Shown here in pieces: positions 13,801 to 25,820 of a stretch of DNA of 64,000 nt. The stretch comes from Tretioscincus oriximinensis. Lineage: Eukaryota; Chordata; Lepidosauria; Squamata; Gymnophthalmidae. The notes beneath the pieces are model-generated. The model was not told the DNA's origin. It made no database searches and saw only the letters and a list, made by a program, of their open reading frames with translations. The DNA lies in assembly GCA_022410635.1 (NCBI GenBank), contig JAJVDF010000020.1, positions 318,711 to 382,710 of the forward strand, in the 5' to 3' direction. Positions within the stretch are counted from its first letter, which is position 1; every line of letters begins with the position of its first letter. The translations under genes were made by a program, and so were the position numbers.

Positions 13801-14160
13801 CCCCGGAAGATCCTTACGAACCATCATTGACCCTAACTCTAATCATGAAGACTGTAGAACATTCAAGGCAGAGTACCAATTGAAATCAATCTATGTTAGT
13901 CTTTGTATACTAGTCAGTCCTCTCTGGAGCAAGGAAGTGGTAAATATTCCAGATCAATCCACTTATCATTCCCCTGATCAAATTTATTAGCATTTTACAT
14001 TTGGATCTACCCAGAAGTGCTAACTATAAGTGCTGCATTACACAGGGGCAAATCACAAGTCTTTGTGTCTTCAACTTTGCAGCTTTGAAGTATCTCCCAC
14101 TTTCTTCCACTAAGGAACTTGGTACATGTAAAAGAAAGTGACTAAGGTAAAAGCACAGAC
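10804..14160. other. no supported feature
   Basis: Mostly AT-rich unique-looking DNA. At about 13400-13560 a segment with TGGGTCATGTCTGACTCC and GATTTGCCATTGCCTAGTTC resembles a common reptile interspersed repeat, not named with confidence. Confidence 0.35.
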
Positions 14161-14696
14161 TAAGGCTGCGTGCACATAGTATATTTCTACCTCGATTGGA
14201 GTGAGACGAGGAGGACTACAGCATGCGGGTTAAGCATTGTTGAGCAGTCGTCCCACAGTAAATGCCATTTATCCTGGAATAAACTATTGCTGGGATATTC
14301 AGGCATGGTTCCAGAGCTCTCCTATCCTCTCGTGTCTGTGGCGGGGGGCAGGCGCGTGCACAAATTTGATGTGAGAGGATGAAACAACCGAGAACACAGC
14401 AGTTGTTTCCATAGGATGCTGCAAGTAAAAAGAAAAAAGTCTCGGGCTGCATGTGATGAGATCAATGTGAGGCATTGGCCATGGAATATAGATGTTTTGT
14501 GTGCACAGACCTGTGATTGCTATATTCCAGAATATAACTTTATATTGGTTTTTACATCGTGGTGTGCATGCAGGGTCCTTCCAGATGAAGTTTTATTTCT
14601 GATATTGTGACATGATTAAGGGGAATTTGCCTCACCTAACTATGGAGGTAATGAGATTTTTAGAGCTTTTGCTATAATAGTTTGGATGCAGCCTTA
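14161..14696. mobile_element. non-autonomous DNA transposon-like element (TIR TAAGGCTGC)
   Basis: The ends are TAAGGCTGCGTGCACATAGT and GTTTGGATGCAGCCTTA, which are inverted at the outer 9 bp. The interior shares blocks with 28223-29008: CCTGGAATAAACTATTGCT-like, TATTCAGGCAT, GTGTGCACAGA, and TATATTCCAGAATATA with a following CTTTAT. No transposase ORF is present. The superfamily is not settled because no convincing target duplication is seen. Confidence 0.6.
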
Positions 14697-15495
14697 ACAT
14701 TACTAAAAATTATTCTAAATCTAAGTAGTAGGGGGGAAACAGTGGAAGAATTCCAGACAATATTTAATGTGAAAATGAAGCACTTGGGGCAGAGGGGAAA
14801 ATGGTTGTAAAATGTATGCACTTCCCACCACAAACCTGCCCAATGGGGTCCCTAGAAATACACTATAGGTGACTTATAGACAGGAAGTTCTATTCACACC
14901 AAAACCACTTCATGTGGAATGCTGTAGCCCTAAAAGTTTCAAGAAAGAGTGATGGTGCAAAATGTAATTTTACATTCCTGATAATGTAGTAGGATTGGAT
15001 GGAAACGTCATCCTTCCTAAAATAGCAGGGTCAATTCTAATACATTAAATGAAATGAAGAACTTAATTCTTTTTTGTCCAGGCCTTGACAATGATTTTAG
15101 TGTTCTAGCACTCTAAACTGGCACTGGAATTCTGTGTCAAAGGATTGCATTGTTAGAATGTGTTTGGCTTGTCATACATGAAAACAACCAAACCTTTCTT
15201 AACCATGGAGCAGTTTTGTCACTTGTCCTCCACTTAGGAATGCATCACAAGACACTTTTGGTGATCATAACTTTTCATTTATCTTGTTTATGCCATTTAT
15301 GCTCCATCAGCAATGCACTCTGGGCATTTGAGTATTTAAATACTTGTTTGTTTCAACTTGTCTTTAGGAATACAGATCAGAAAAATTATACATGGAACAA
15401 CCTCCTCTACTCAGCCGACAGTCACATGCACATGAGTGCATGAACATACACACACTAGGCATCAAATGTTGCTTTCTTTGACATGAGTTAATCTA

Positions 15496-15697
15496 AGTTG
15501 ACCAGATGACCCCTTTTGAGGGGGTTGAAAACCCGTTTTTGGGGTGCCTCCCACTTTTTTCTGAGTGAAAAAATAACAATAAACAAAAACATTTTCAAAA
15601 AAAATCTTTTTTTGAAAAAAATTTTCTCAGAAAAAACTGGGAGGCATCCCAAAACTGGGTTTTCAAACCCCCCAAAAGGGGTCATCTGGTCAGCCTA
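15496..15697. mobile_element. hairpin MITE with flanking GTTAATCTA direct repeat
   Basis: The two halves are inverted copies: TTGACCAGATGACCCCTTTT at the left and AAAAGGGGTCATCTGGTCAG at the right, with TTTTTCTGAG/CTCAGAAAAA inside. GTTAATCTA occurs at 15487-15495 and again at 15698-15706, a probable target duplication of 8-9 bp. A second copy lies at 43294-43461. It has no coding capacity. Confidence 0.8.
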
Positions 15698-15706
15698 GTT
15701 AATCTA

Positions 15707-18700
15707 TGTGCAGAACAATGTTGAAGTTCTGTCATCACTTCTGCTAATTAGTCCCCCTTTTTTATTGTTGCACTTCATTTTATTCTAATCACAGAGCTCC
15801 TTGGAAAAAAGATGTTTCTTAATGTGGCTACTTGCAAATTACTTCCTGTTACTTTTTTAAAAAAAGTATCAGAAAAACACCTTTGTAGTATACAAATAGG
15901 GTAGGTTTGGCTGTACAATGTCTGCGTTTGTGAATAATTTATTGCACTACCTGATGGAGCTTACTTTAGGCATGCTATTGAAGCATGGAATGTGTTTGTA
16001 GAAGAATCTCAGGTGTAACTAATTAATCTTAACCTTCCACTCTCTTTCTTACACACACACACACAAACCCCCACACACAAACACATACAGTCCACAAAAC
16101 AGAATGCTTGGCTAGAATCTATTGCAGCTCTCATGGAAGATGGTGGCTATGAACATAGACCTGTCTTCTGAACTCTTCCTATTGCAAGCATTATTGTAAA
16201 TTAACTTTTTCTTAGAGCCTGATGCATAGGCCTCAGTAATACATTTTAGGGATCTGTTACAACATACCCAATGTGTTGTAGATGTGTTATAAAAGATCCC
16301 TATACAACGCATTGCTGTTTAGAGGTTAGTAGAAACAGAGCCTTAGCTGTTCATACACCTGGGAGCTTATATCTTTTTAGCATACAATTAACAAATACAA
16401 ACAGCTTACAAAACTCCAACCTTCTCTTCAGCTTGCATACTTTAGATTTACACTTTCTTACTGCCTTTCAAAATGGTCTCACTTGTAGTGATTATCAAAA
16501 ACTTGGCTTGCTCCTTTCTATAATAGTTTGCATTGTTGGCCTTGAAAGCAATTCAACCCAAAATAACCAATGCAATTAAGCTAAACTATCTGGCTCCTCT
16601 ATCCAGAAGTCATTACTTCATTCTTTAGTTTAGATTCACAGCCATCAGCAGTGGAATAGTTTTGGTCCCATGATGCCTTTTCAAAGAAGGGCACCCAGAT
16701 AGCCCCCCCCCNCCCTCCTTTGGAATTAATCTTAGTTAATAAATCAAGTCCTGCTACTTGCCAGCTATCGGCAGCATTTGCTAATAGGACATTTACCAAG
16801 GTTTTTTTGGGGGGAATAACATAGCTTCAGATATTGCTAAAGAAGCACATTCAGTTAAGGGGGTCAGGCAGTTCAGCAGTGTAAGAATGTGGTCATGCTT
16901 CTGCTTTTCCAGTCACTTTGGAACAAAAAGGCATATACTCTATATTACGTTTATAAATAATATTCAAACAATCACCCATTTATGCACATGAATAGTCACC
17001 CGATTCAGCATCTGCTCCCAAAGGTAGTAACAACCATCCAGATATTGGAAATGGCATGTTGATTGGCTGGTTGACTACCCACAGTTCTGTAAAAAGGTGG
17101 CACTGTATTGGACTTTCACCTGCATACATAATCATTCACTAAACAAGTGTAATCCCTGCAAAGTTACTGGAATGACATTTTAAGTTTTGAATGTGTGTGC
17201 AGCCTCCCGATTGGCTACTCTTCCCGGTCTCCTTACAGTTTGAGAACCAATATGTATGTGTCACCAAATGCCAGTTCTTCGTTCATGCTCACTTCAGGGG
17301 CAGAGAAAAATTCACTATGAGAGCTGCTTGTAATTACTTTTAGGAAGATCTGTAGTAACAAAAGTATTTTGCAAAAGGATTACTGAAACTTCGTTAGAAC
17401 ATGGGACAGATTCTTCGTGATGTAACTACCATTGTAGTAGGAAAACATTGTGTGTAAACTGCATTAGACTTAATTTTCACTACTAAGCAAGGAAGGACTG
17501 AGTAGAAAGCCTTGTTCTTCTAATGGATGGGCAACCTTATTTTGTATTACAAGAATTCAGTGAATTTTTTGCTTTGTCAAGGTGGGGGACAAAGTCTACC
17601 TCTGGAGATTAATAGATCCTATTGATTTCCAGATGTTCTGTGGCATTTCCCTGTTGGCATTCCCTATAATATGACTGGCCTGTTGACAATATTGTCCCTA
17701 ATATTCTTTCCCAGAGTGAGAAGAAGGAAGATTTTGAAATTGATACCATAGAAATAGCAGCTCCAGCATTAACATTAGCACTGGAACTGTAGTGCCATTC
17801 TGTGAATGGAAAAGGGAAAGTGCTTTATATCTGTATATTAGCCTTTCCAGATGTCCTGTGGGGATCCACCCTCAGATACAGTATAGTAGTGAAAACAGAT
17901 TCCAGACCACAGAGTTCTAGAGTTCCATCCAGCTATTTGGAAGTCTTATGGTTAACAAATCAAGCAATACAAAACACTAACGTTCCAGTGTTACTGTTTG
18001 GTTGTATGAGATGAATTGGATTCACAGAATTTCCAAATAAAATCTAATTGGAAGTTGTGTCTTGCACAAGTGCTACAGAAGAATAGTTAGCCCCTGTCCA
18101 TTTTCAGATGCAGATCTGTTCTTTCTAAGCTTTATTAAATATTCACTTGAAGTCAGAAATGATGATAATTAGCCCATCCTAAATTATTCACATAAAAAAA
18201 CCAATAAAATAGCCACTGGTACTGAAGAACTTGCTTCATTGAAAATGCTTGTGCAATTAATTTTAACGCACTTCCATGGTTCTGGCAGATCCTTTTTTAA
18301 AGATCATTAGTACTGTATAAGAAGCATTGTATTAAATTCTCCACCACATTTAGAATGTGTAAAACCTCAGGACTATTTGTTTTTCAATGTAAAGTCTACA
18401 CTATCTGCATGTATAATTTTAGTTTGTGTAAAACACGAATTGCACTCTCACAGTTCTATAGATTCTAATTACTCTGGAAGTTCATAATATGTCCCATCCC
18501 AAAAATTAGACAGCAAAACTGAGTTTGTTCCTCTGTGCATATCCACATGCGCACATTTTGTTTTGTTTTGTTGCTGTACAGAAGAAAGTTGCTTTCATGT
18601 TTGTAAACTCCCTTGAAGGTTTTATTCGAAGTGTGGGATGAATGGTGACATTTCCAAAAGAACAGCACGGTTAGTCTACGTTCATTTAAGCTTTTAAAGC

Positions 18701-18933
18701 TCCCAAGGATGAGCTAACTATGCTCACTGAGGTGTCAGAAACATGAAAAATTAAACTGCAGGTTTAACCCATGTTTGAAGGCAAATTCCCAAAGTTACTG
18801 TGATAGTTTGTACAACTTTGTGCTTCTTCTTTCGAACCAAGTTAACATTTTGGTTGCTTTAAGTGATGTAAGTTTGTTATGTAATTGGCAGCAAAACTGG
18901 AAAATCAAACACAGGGCATTTATTTAGGTGGGG
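15707..18933. other. no gene; short AC microsatellite
   Basis: A CA-rich run lies at about 16050-16092 and a C-run with an N at 16703-16716. No exon or recognised repeat was found in the rest. Confidence 0.35.
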
Positions 18934-19018
18934 NNNNNNNNNNNNNNNNNNNNNNNNNNNNNNNNNNNNNNNNNNNNNNNNNNNNNNNNNNNNNNNNNNN
19001 NNNNNNNNNNNNNNNNNN
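18934..19018. other. assembly gap (85 N)
   Basis: The run of N is bounded by TTTATTTAGGTGGGG on the left and CCCGCCTAAATAAA on the right, which are inverted copies. The gap therefore sits in the loop of a potential hairpin. Confidence 0.97.
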
Positions 19019-19175
19019 CCCGCCTAAATAAAAGGTGCCAGTACGGCGGCGGCGGGGGTGTGTGGCAGCGGCGGCTGCCGCCGCTAACACAGCCACCCGC
19101 CTCTCCCCTGCGCCCCCCCACTAACACCGCCCCCCCCTCGCCGGTGTTAGTACCGTCACCTTTTTTTTTAGAAAA
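19019..19175. repeat. GC-rich inverted-repeat segment beside the gap
   Basis: This stretch is very rich in G+C, with GGCGGCGGCGG and GCCGCCGC runs inside an AT-rich region. AAAAGGTGCCAGTAC at about 19030 and GTACCGTCACCTTTTT at about 19150 are inverted, so it looks like a structured transposable element, partly unassembled. Reading frames across it are artefacts of composition and the gap. Confidence 0.6.
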
Positions 19176-22100
19176 AAAGCACTGGTCATTCCCTTCAATG
19201 TATGTCTTCCTTTTGCAAACTTTGGCTGAAAATTTCATTTTATAGTAGGAGAAGATGTTGGTTCTTGATGAATTTGATCTAAAAGCCATGAGAGCAAATT
19301 TGCCCAGCAAACTTATTTCATTTCAGGAAGAATATTCCAAAGGACAGAACAGGTTTAAGGCATTCATAAGTATGCACATGATAGTATAGGATGTGACACT
19401 AAGAAAATCCTTGTTTTCACTCTCACACAAGAATCTTTGCAAATTCCAGTTCACCCTGCAAATATACACAGATGTAAAAGAATAGAGAAGCAACATAATA
19501 CTACTATATACACAACAGATACCCCTGGTGACAAGTAGACATTAGTTTGCTTATGTTAAAAAGGAGAAGGACAGAGTTTTCTATTTTACTTAAGTGAACT
19601 GTAGGAAATATCTCTGCTGCACTCTGGTAAGATAGAAAATGATAAATATTTGCAAAAGTGTTTATTCAGGTGCTAAGAAGCATATATTAAAGAAAGGAAG
19701 AGGGAGCAGCTGACACTTCTTATTTGAATGTCAGTAGAATCAAGCCACACATAGTAAAATAGCAATATTTAAAAAGCTAAAATATTTCAAATTTAAGATG
19801 ATGGTTAATTGCTCTCATAGGCACATGTGTTCAGGAAAGAGGAGGAGAATCCAGCAACAGCACAATTTTCCTTTCCATAACTTTTTCATTTTTAAGAGGT
19901 TGTTCTCTTCTAGCCTTTTTCTTATTCATCAGGCTACATAAAATCTTTTTCACATAGTTCCACAATCAGGAGGAATGTTAAAACATATGGATTAGGAGTT
20001 CAGCATAAGCTTAAATACATCTTTGCACAGTGACTGAATGCAAGATGAACAGCAACACAACCTGTCTTGTCCACACATCATATAACATAAAGTGTAGGTT
20101 CTCACTGGAGATAAAAATGGGTGTGCATCCTGTGTGAAACTTTAGTGTCCACACTGTCTTTCCTTTTAATCCAAATTCAAAGTAGTTTGGCACTTAAGTT
20201 GACTTGGAACAACTGGTTTAAAAATAGGTTTTCTTCATTCTGATTTTTTCTGCTCTCACTACGGTTCGGAAGCTGTTTGCTGGGTATGGTTTATGTGGGG
20301 AGGGATAAGAGGAGAGCTGCATATTTCCTCCTAGCCAAAAGGCATTGTGGGAGTTTCCCAGACAGGGTGCCATGGAAAGCCTTTGAATTGATCAGTACAC
20401 ATTTGTCTTCCACGATGCGATATCTCCCTCATCCCTTTTCCCAATAACTAGCTGAGTGGCTGAACCAGTTCTGCTACTTAATGGTAATCAAGGTGCAATC
20501 ACAAGCTTTTGTTTCTGAAGAAAACAAAAGACTTTGTTTTCAGTGGTTTCCATGGAGATTAATGGAGCTAACAGAGTAGTTAGCAGCTTTAAATCTATTT
20601 CAGTAGTGTTCATTTATGTGTTCACTTTGAATTTTTATAATATCTTATTAAAGCTATCCAGGCTGCATGTTCTCACCACTTTTTCTGACTGTAGGATCAG
20701 TCTATCAAATAACCAGTGATTTTGTGCAAGAGTAGGTATCAGGGAGGATCATGGAATGAAGGCTAGAATCCAGCAGTTCACAAAGAATCCCTCATCCTCA
20801 CTGTGAATTAGTCTATTGTGGAGGCATTTTGGGGATCAGAAGGACATGAGGAACTGCATTATGGTGATATTGTTTGCTTTGTAAATACGCAGATGTGCAA
20901 AAAATAGCTTTGTTATTCAGCATGAAGTTAAGGGAATGGAAACATAACTATATGTTGCCTTGAAGAAAGCAGCAAAGGGGAAGAGGGGATGTTTAGTATA
21001 CACCCACAGCAATAGGATTGGACAGTGAAAAACACGTCCAGGGCACAAACAACTGGGTTTTCCTGTATTAGGACAACACAATTTGGAACTGAGTAAAAAA
21101 TCCTAGTTTCATATGGGGAGACTCTGGTTTCACTCTCCTTCTTCTAAAACATCTTTTTTCCCCTCTAGTGAGAATGCAGCCAAACTGTATCCAGATCGGG
21201 TATAAAATCCAAGTCTGGTCCAGGGCTGTGTTCAGATTTCCACACACGTCTATGGCAAAATCAAAACTGCCTCGTATTGTTGGGGTGATAAACCACAATA
21301 TTGCTATCCTAGGTTTTACATAAAAGTGAAAGGAGTGCAGAATCCAGTCAAATCTTAAAATGGTGATTGTGGAAGGGTCAGCTTTCTGCTTCCATATTGT
21401 ACTTGCTCCTTCCACTTCCATCACTACTGTCTTCTCCACACATTATTCTACATATAAAAATCTGGAACAGGGTTTTTGCAGTTTTAATGGGTGTGGAAAA
21501 GAGGACTTTTACCAAGTACTGTACAGTTTATGCTTATAGCATCTGGTGAAGGAAAATTACTTTTCCACATCCATCTCAGTTTTCTATTGTATATAAGAGG
21601 AAAAAAGGATTTGTTAGATGAGGAAAAAGATAGATTTCTGGCAGTAAGGCTGTAGAAACCTTGCATCCTTGCCTTTCCCCATTTTCCTTTCCACAATTCA
21701 GTGAAATAATCAAGATGGTTACATATTTTTTAAAGATGGTAATTCAAGGCTTTGATGCTGGTCTTAGGCAAGATGGTTGGGAAGGATTTACAACCATCAG
21801 CTATTTTCTGTCAGTGTCACAGATTACTTTGCTTTCCCCTCAGAACTTCAAAAAATGCTCAATCCTTTTCAGTGTTAAAGAGAAAATGACTAGTTCGTGT
21901 TCTAGTTTCACCTGTTTATTTGTTGAAGAGATTGCTATTATTCTCAGGATTATCTGGAATATTTGACAAAGACTTAAAGGATGAAAAGAATTTGCCTGCA
22001 GCAAAACTGAGCAAGTCCTCAGTAAAGCAAATATATTTTTTATTCTTCTGACCAATGACTAAAATAAAGTTAATTATTCATGAACCCTAATGAGGCCATC

Positions 22101-22214
22101 GGATATAGGGCAAGGTAGTATAAATAAATAAATAAATGTATTTGCCATTTTCTTCCAAGCATTGCTAGGCTTCTTCAAATTCTTGGGCAAAACTAAATAA
22201 TAAAAGGAAAGAGG
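19176..22214. other. no supported feature
   Basis: AT-rich sequence. A minus-strand ORF at 21068-21439 (123 residues) has no recognisable motif. An AATA-type run lies at about 22118-22137. Confidence 0.35.
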
Positions 22215-22502
22215 GTCATCACCCTGTGGAATTTACTTCCTGAAGAGGTGATGGTAGCTAAAAGCTTGGATAGCTTCAAGACAGGACTAGACAGGTTTAT
22301 GGATACCAAGGGTATAAATGGGTACTAGGATGGATGTCTGGATGCTGCCTCTGCAATTTGCAGGGAGTCATGAACAGGTGCATATTTTGCTTTCCTCTGT
22401 TCAGGCTGCCCAGGTGCATCTGGTGGGCCTCTGTGTGACACAGAATGCTAGACTAGATGGGTTCTGGCCCGATCCAGTATGGCTCTTCTTATGTTGTTAT
22501 GT
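22215..22502 (+). mobile_element. CR1 LINE 3' UTR fragment, copy B
   Basis: This matches copy A at 8590-8872: GCTTGGATAGCTTCAAGACA, TATAAATGGGTACTAGGATG, TAGACTAGATGGGTTCTGGC and the tail CTTCTTATGTTGTTATGT. It starts slightly further 5' (CACCCTGTGGAATTTACTTC), in the usual end of the CR1 coding region. Confidence 0.8.
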
Positions 22503-22660
22503 AAAATCACAGTAAATTCTTGCTATTATGTTATACTTCATGATAATTAAAAGCAAAAGAAGGATTATATCCATAGGAAGCAGTCTAGAAAAGTTTTGTT
22601 GTAATGAAAAAATCTATTAAGCCAAAGATTGAGAACTAGAAAATTTCAAATATAAGGATG

Positions 22661-22897
22661 TACAGGGTGCTTCAAAAAATGTATACACACTTTGAACTCC
22701 CATAGAAAATTTATTTACTGTTTTACAAAGTTAAATTTCAGGATTTCCCGATTTGAATAGTATTAACATTTGTTATTTACGTTTTATTTACATTGGACTT
22801 TAAGCTTTCTAATTTCCTGAAATTTAACTTTGTAGAACAGTAAATAAATTTTCTATGGAAGTTCAAAGTGTGTATACATTTTTTGAACCACCCTGTA
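22661..22897. mobile_element. palindromic mariner-like MITE, copy 1
   Basis: It starts TACAGGGTGCTTCAAAAAAT and ends as the inverted form TTTTTTGAACCACCCTGTA. The arms run inwards through ATGTATACACACTTTGAACT and ATAGAAAATTTATTTACTGT and their complements, so the whole element can fold into one hairpin. TA at each end fits a TA target. The other copies are 32533-32747, 49093-49298 and 51183-51388. Confidence 0.85.
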
Positions 22898-22973
22898 TTT
22901 TAGACTTCCTTTACAAAATGAATCTTCAAACTTGGTGCAGATTGATGATATCAACTTCAGTGAAGTGAACTAA

Positions 22974-23125
22974 GGCTGCATCCAGATGGCTTTTATTTCA
23001 AGTTTATATCTGATTCCCATCTACGGGGTCACACATGCAAGATGTAAATGTAGTTGTGTTTTGCTATACAAATTCAATATGCTGGACTTCTATTATGGCT
23101 AATTAAACATTCATAAAACAAAAAC
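22974..23125. repeat. miniature repeat, copy 2 of the 6188-6350 family
   Basis: It starts TAAGGCTGCATCCAGATGGC and contains GTAAATGTAGTTGTGTTTTG, parallel to 6188-6350. The outer end resembles the TAAGGCTGC end at 14161. Its right end is not resolved. Confidence 0.5.
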
Positions 23126-25013
23126 CACATATTAATGCATTAAGAGGATTTGTCCAAGATTTCAGGTCTTGCAAGAAATTTGGATTATCGGAAGACAGAA
23201 ATTCAGAATACTGATTTTCTATCCCATCACTATTTCCACATTAAGTTTACTCTGCAATAGCTACCCTAGATCTGATACAACACACATAGACCTTTAACAT
23301 AATGAAACTACACTTTTGCTTTTACTCTCTGAAGCTCTCAGTACCAACCCAGCTCTACGATTCTATGTGTAAAACCTTGAAAATACATAAAATAAAATTG
23401 CAAAAAAAGGTGTGAAGTAAAAGCAGAGAATTAAGAAAATGTATTATTTCAGTTGGAATTGAAACATAATTTGGTTTATTCAGTGCTAGCTTTTTAACCT
23501 ATTCCAAACAAATTGTACCAATTATTTCAGATGGGCTGTAGGCTTTAAAACATCATTATCTTGTTTTCCATCTCATACTTTCCCATTTCCTTTTATTTCT
23601 ACAGCAGTGCAAAAGGCACAATAATATCAATTATGTTAATAAATTACTAAAGGATAAATAGAACATTAAAATGAGTTTGATCTATTCAGCAGAAAATTAA
23701 TGCCATTGCATCTAGGAATGTGCATCTACCATTGGTCATTCATATGAGCAAGTAGGGTTGCTGTAAAAATTATAGCACAACCAAATGGCATAACAATATA
23801 AAACAGCACACTAGAAATTACATTATTACAAGCCTCAAAAAATGAAAAAAAGTTCAAACATAGACACTCCAAAATCAAAATCAAAACAATAGATAACAAG
23901 AGCCAAAAACCCCACACCCATCTGTGGGAAACTAATTAGTTCATTTCAGTAACTAATGTGACTTGGAAGCTGGTCCTATTATTCCCAAGCATGGTTTTGT
24001 TCACACTGCTTTACCAGCACATTTTTCTGGAGTTGTGACACATGCTTTTTCTTTGCTATAATCAAGGTGTTTCTTGACAGCAAGTGTAAATAATTACATG
24101 AGAAGAAGTTGCCATTGGTTACAAAATTCGCTGATTGAAGAACAGTATCCCATCATGCTAATATCCAATTTTATGCAGCTATTTCACTGGACATCTCTTT
24201 ATCGTCAGCCCAAGAAATCAAGTCATTGTTTATAAACAGAAAGCTGCCCTTATGTTGTAAAAATTCAGTTCATACTAGATTTTATTTCATAAATGTGCAT
24301 TTACTCAACCTGATCTGGCTTGATATATATCAATTTGAAAAATACTGATGAATATTTAAAATAATTCATTTTTAACTCTACCGTACTAGAAGGCAAAGGT
24401 TTGTAGAAGTTTGTAGAAGTTTGTCTGACTGCCTGTGTATTCCCTTTGAGGATGGCTCAGTCATATACTTGTTCTTGCAGCTGCACGTTAAGACTGTTCA
24501 AACTAAAACAAATCTCTCTCCAACTCATGCAAAACAGGTCCTAAATCTCAGGAAATACATTCCAAAGACTATTACTTAAATGTGAGTTGTGATGGGAAGG
24601 AATCTACAGGGAATATAACTGAAGCTCATAAAATTATGTAATGTTGCAACAGTTCAATGAAAAGATGGTACAATGAAAAGAAATAGCACAGAAAGAAGCT
24701 ATAGAAGAAAGGATCCAATGATGGCCAATTGCTTTGAGCGCTTAAAAAGGGATGAAAATTTCATGATAGAAGGCTCTTTCCAAAATAAGCCTTATTCCAG
24801 GATATTTATTGGAATAGTGACCTGGCATAGACTGCACTAACATCTAAATACCAGACCCTGTTTTGATATATATTGCAGAATAAAGCTCAGTATAAAAAGG
24901 TCCAGATAGTTTAATGACTTATAACATACACATTTATATGGCACATCCAGGAAAGCTTCTGAATATTGCTTGCTGCAGACAAGTCAGAACAATCACAATA
25001 AATTCTGTTTTTA
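23126..25013. other. no gene; possible decayed MITE at 24770-24908
   Basis: The segment around 24778-24905 (AAATAAGCCTTATTCCAGG, GCAGAATAAAGCTCAGTATA) faintly resembles the GTCCACACTGAG family. The rest is AT-rich unique-looking DNA. Confidence 0.35.
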
Positions 25014-25453
25014 AGAACACAAGAAGAGGCCTGCTGGATCAGGCTACAGCCCACCTAGTCCAGTATTATGTCTCACAAAACGATCTACCAATTGCACCTG
25101 GGCAATCTCAAGCAGAAGAAGGCAAAACCTTTGCCTGATCTCAACTCACTGTAAATCAGGAATACTGACTGTTGCTCCATCCAAGAAGCTGTATCAAGAC
25201 ATCCATCCTAGTAGACATTGATATACTTGGCTTCCATTAATATGGCTAATCTTATCTTAAAGTTATCTAGTCTGCTAGCTACCACTAATGATTCTTGAAG
25301 CAAATTTTATAGAGCAATGACCCTCTGGATAAAAAATACTTTCTCTTGTTTGTCCTAACTCTTCTGCCCACTAGCTTCAAAGATTCCGATTACACTTTTG
25401 ATTAATCAGGTCCCCCTCCCTCACTGCTGAAGAATATCTAGTGCTAGATTTCT
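25014..25453 (-). mobile_element. CR1 LINE 3' region, copy C
   Basis: Read on the minus strand this is the CR1 3' UTR. Plus-strand markers are AAGAACACAAGAAGAGGCCT, CACCTAGTCCAGTATT, CTGTTGCTCCATCCAAGAAG and ATGACCCTCTGGATAAAAAA. It extends further 5' than copies A, B and D. The hAT element at 25462-25812 lies just beyond it and may have landed in its 5' part. Confidence 0.75.
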
Positions 25454-25461
25454 ATTTTGAT

Positions 25462-25812
25462 CAGTGGCGCCTGGCCTCTGGGTTCGTGGGGTTCAGCGAA
25501 CACTCAGAGATTAAAATCAATGATAAAATCTCCTTTCATAGAGGAGCTGCCAACAAATAAAAAAAATCCAGGCAGCTTTTTTAATTGACAAAAGGGGTCA
25601 CTGATCACAGAACCAATGGGAGGACTGCCTAGAAGGGGCTACAGTCTCCCTCTCAGGCCCATAGAGGTGCCATTTTGTATTGACATTCAACTTGCAGACT
25701 GAGAGAAAGAACAGTAAGTGCTTGAATGGGCCTCCTCCCAGCTGCTTTCCTAATTTTGCCAAAGCTGGAGGAATCTGCGCCCCCCAGTCCCAAAGTGCAC
25801 CAGCCGCTGCTG
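25462..25812. mobile_element. non-autonomous hAT-type element, exact 8-bp TSD
   Basis: The 8-mer ATTTTGAT occurs at 25454-25461 and again at 25813-25820. The element between starts CAGTGGCGCCTGG and ends CCAGCCGCTGCTG, imperfect inverted ends of hAT type. It is 351 bp long with no ORF, so it would need transposase from elsewhere. Confidence 0.82.
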
Positions 25813-25820
25813 ATTTTGAT

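Noticed and set aside
18924..19310. ORFs spanning the N run
   Set aside because: The N run is read through as unknown residues and the rest is GC-rich repeat.
21068..21439. 123-residue minus-strand ORF
   Set aside because: No motif, no supporting splice structure and ordinary AT-rich surroundings.
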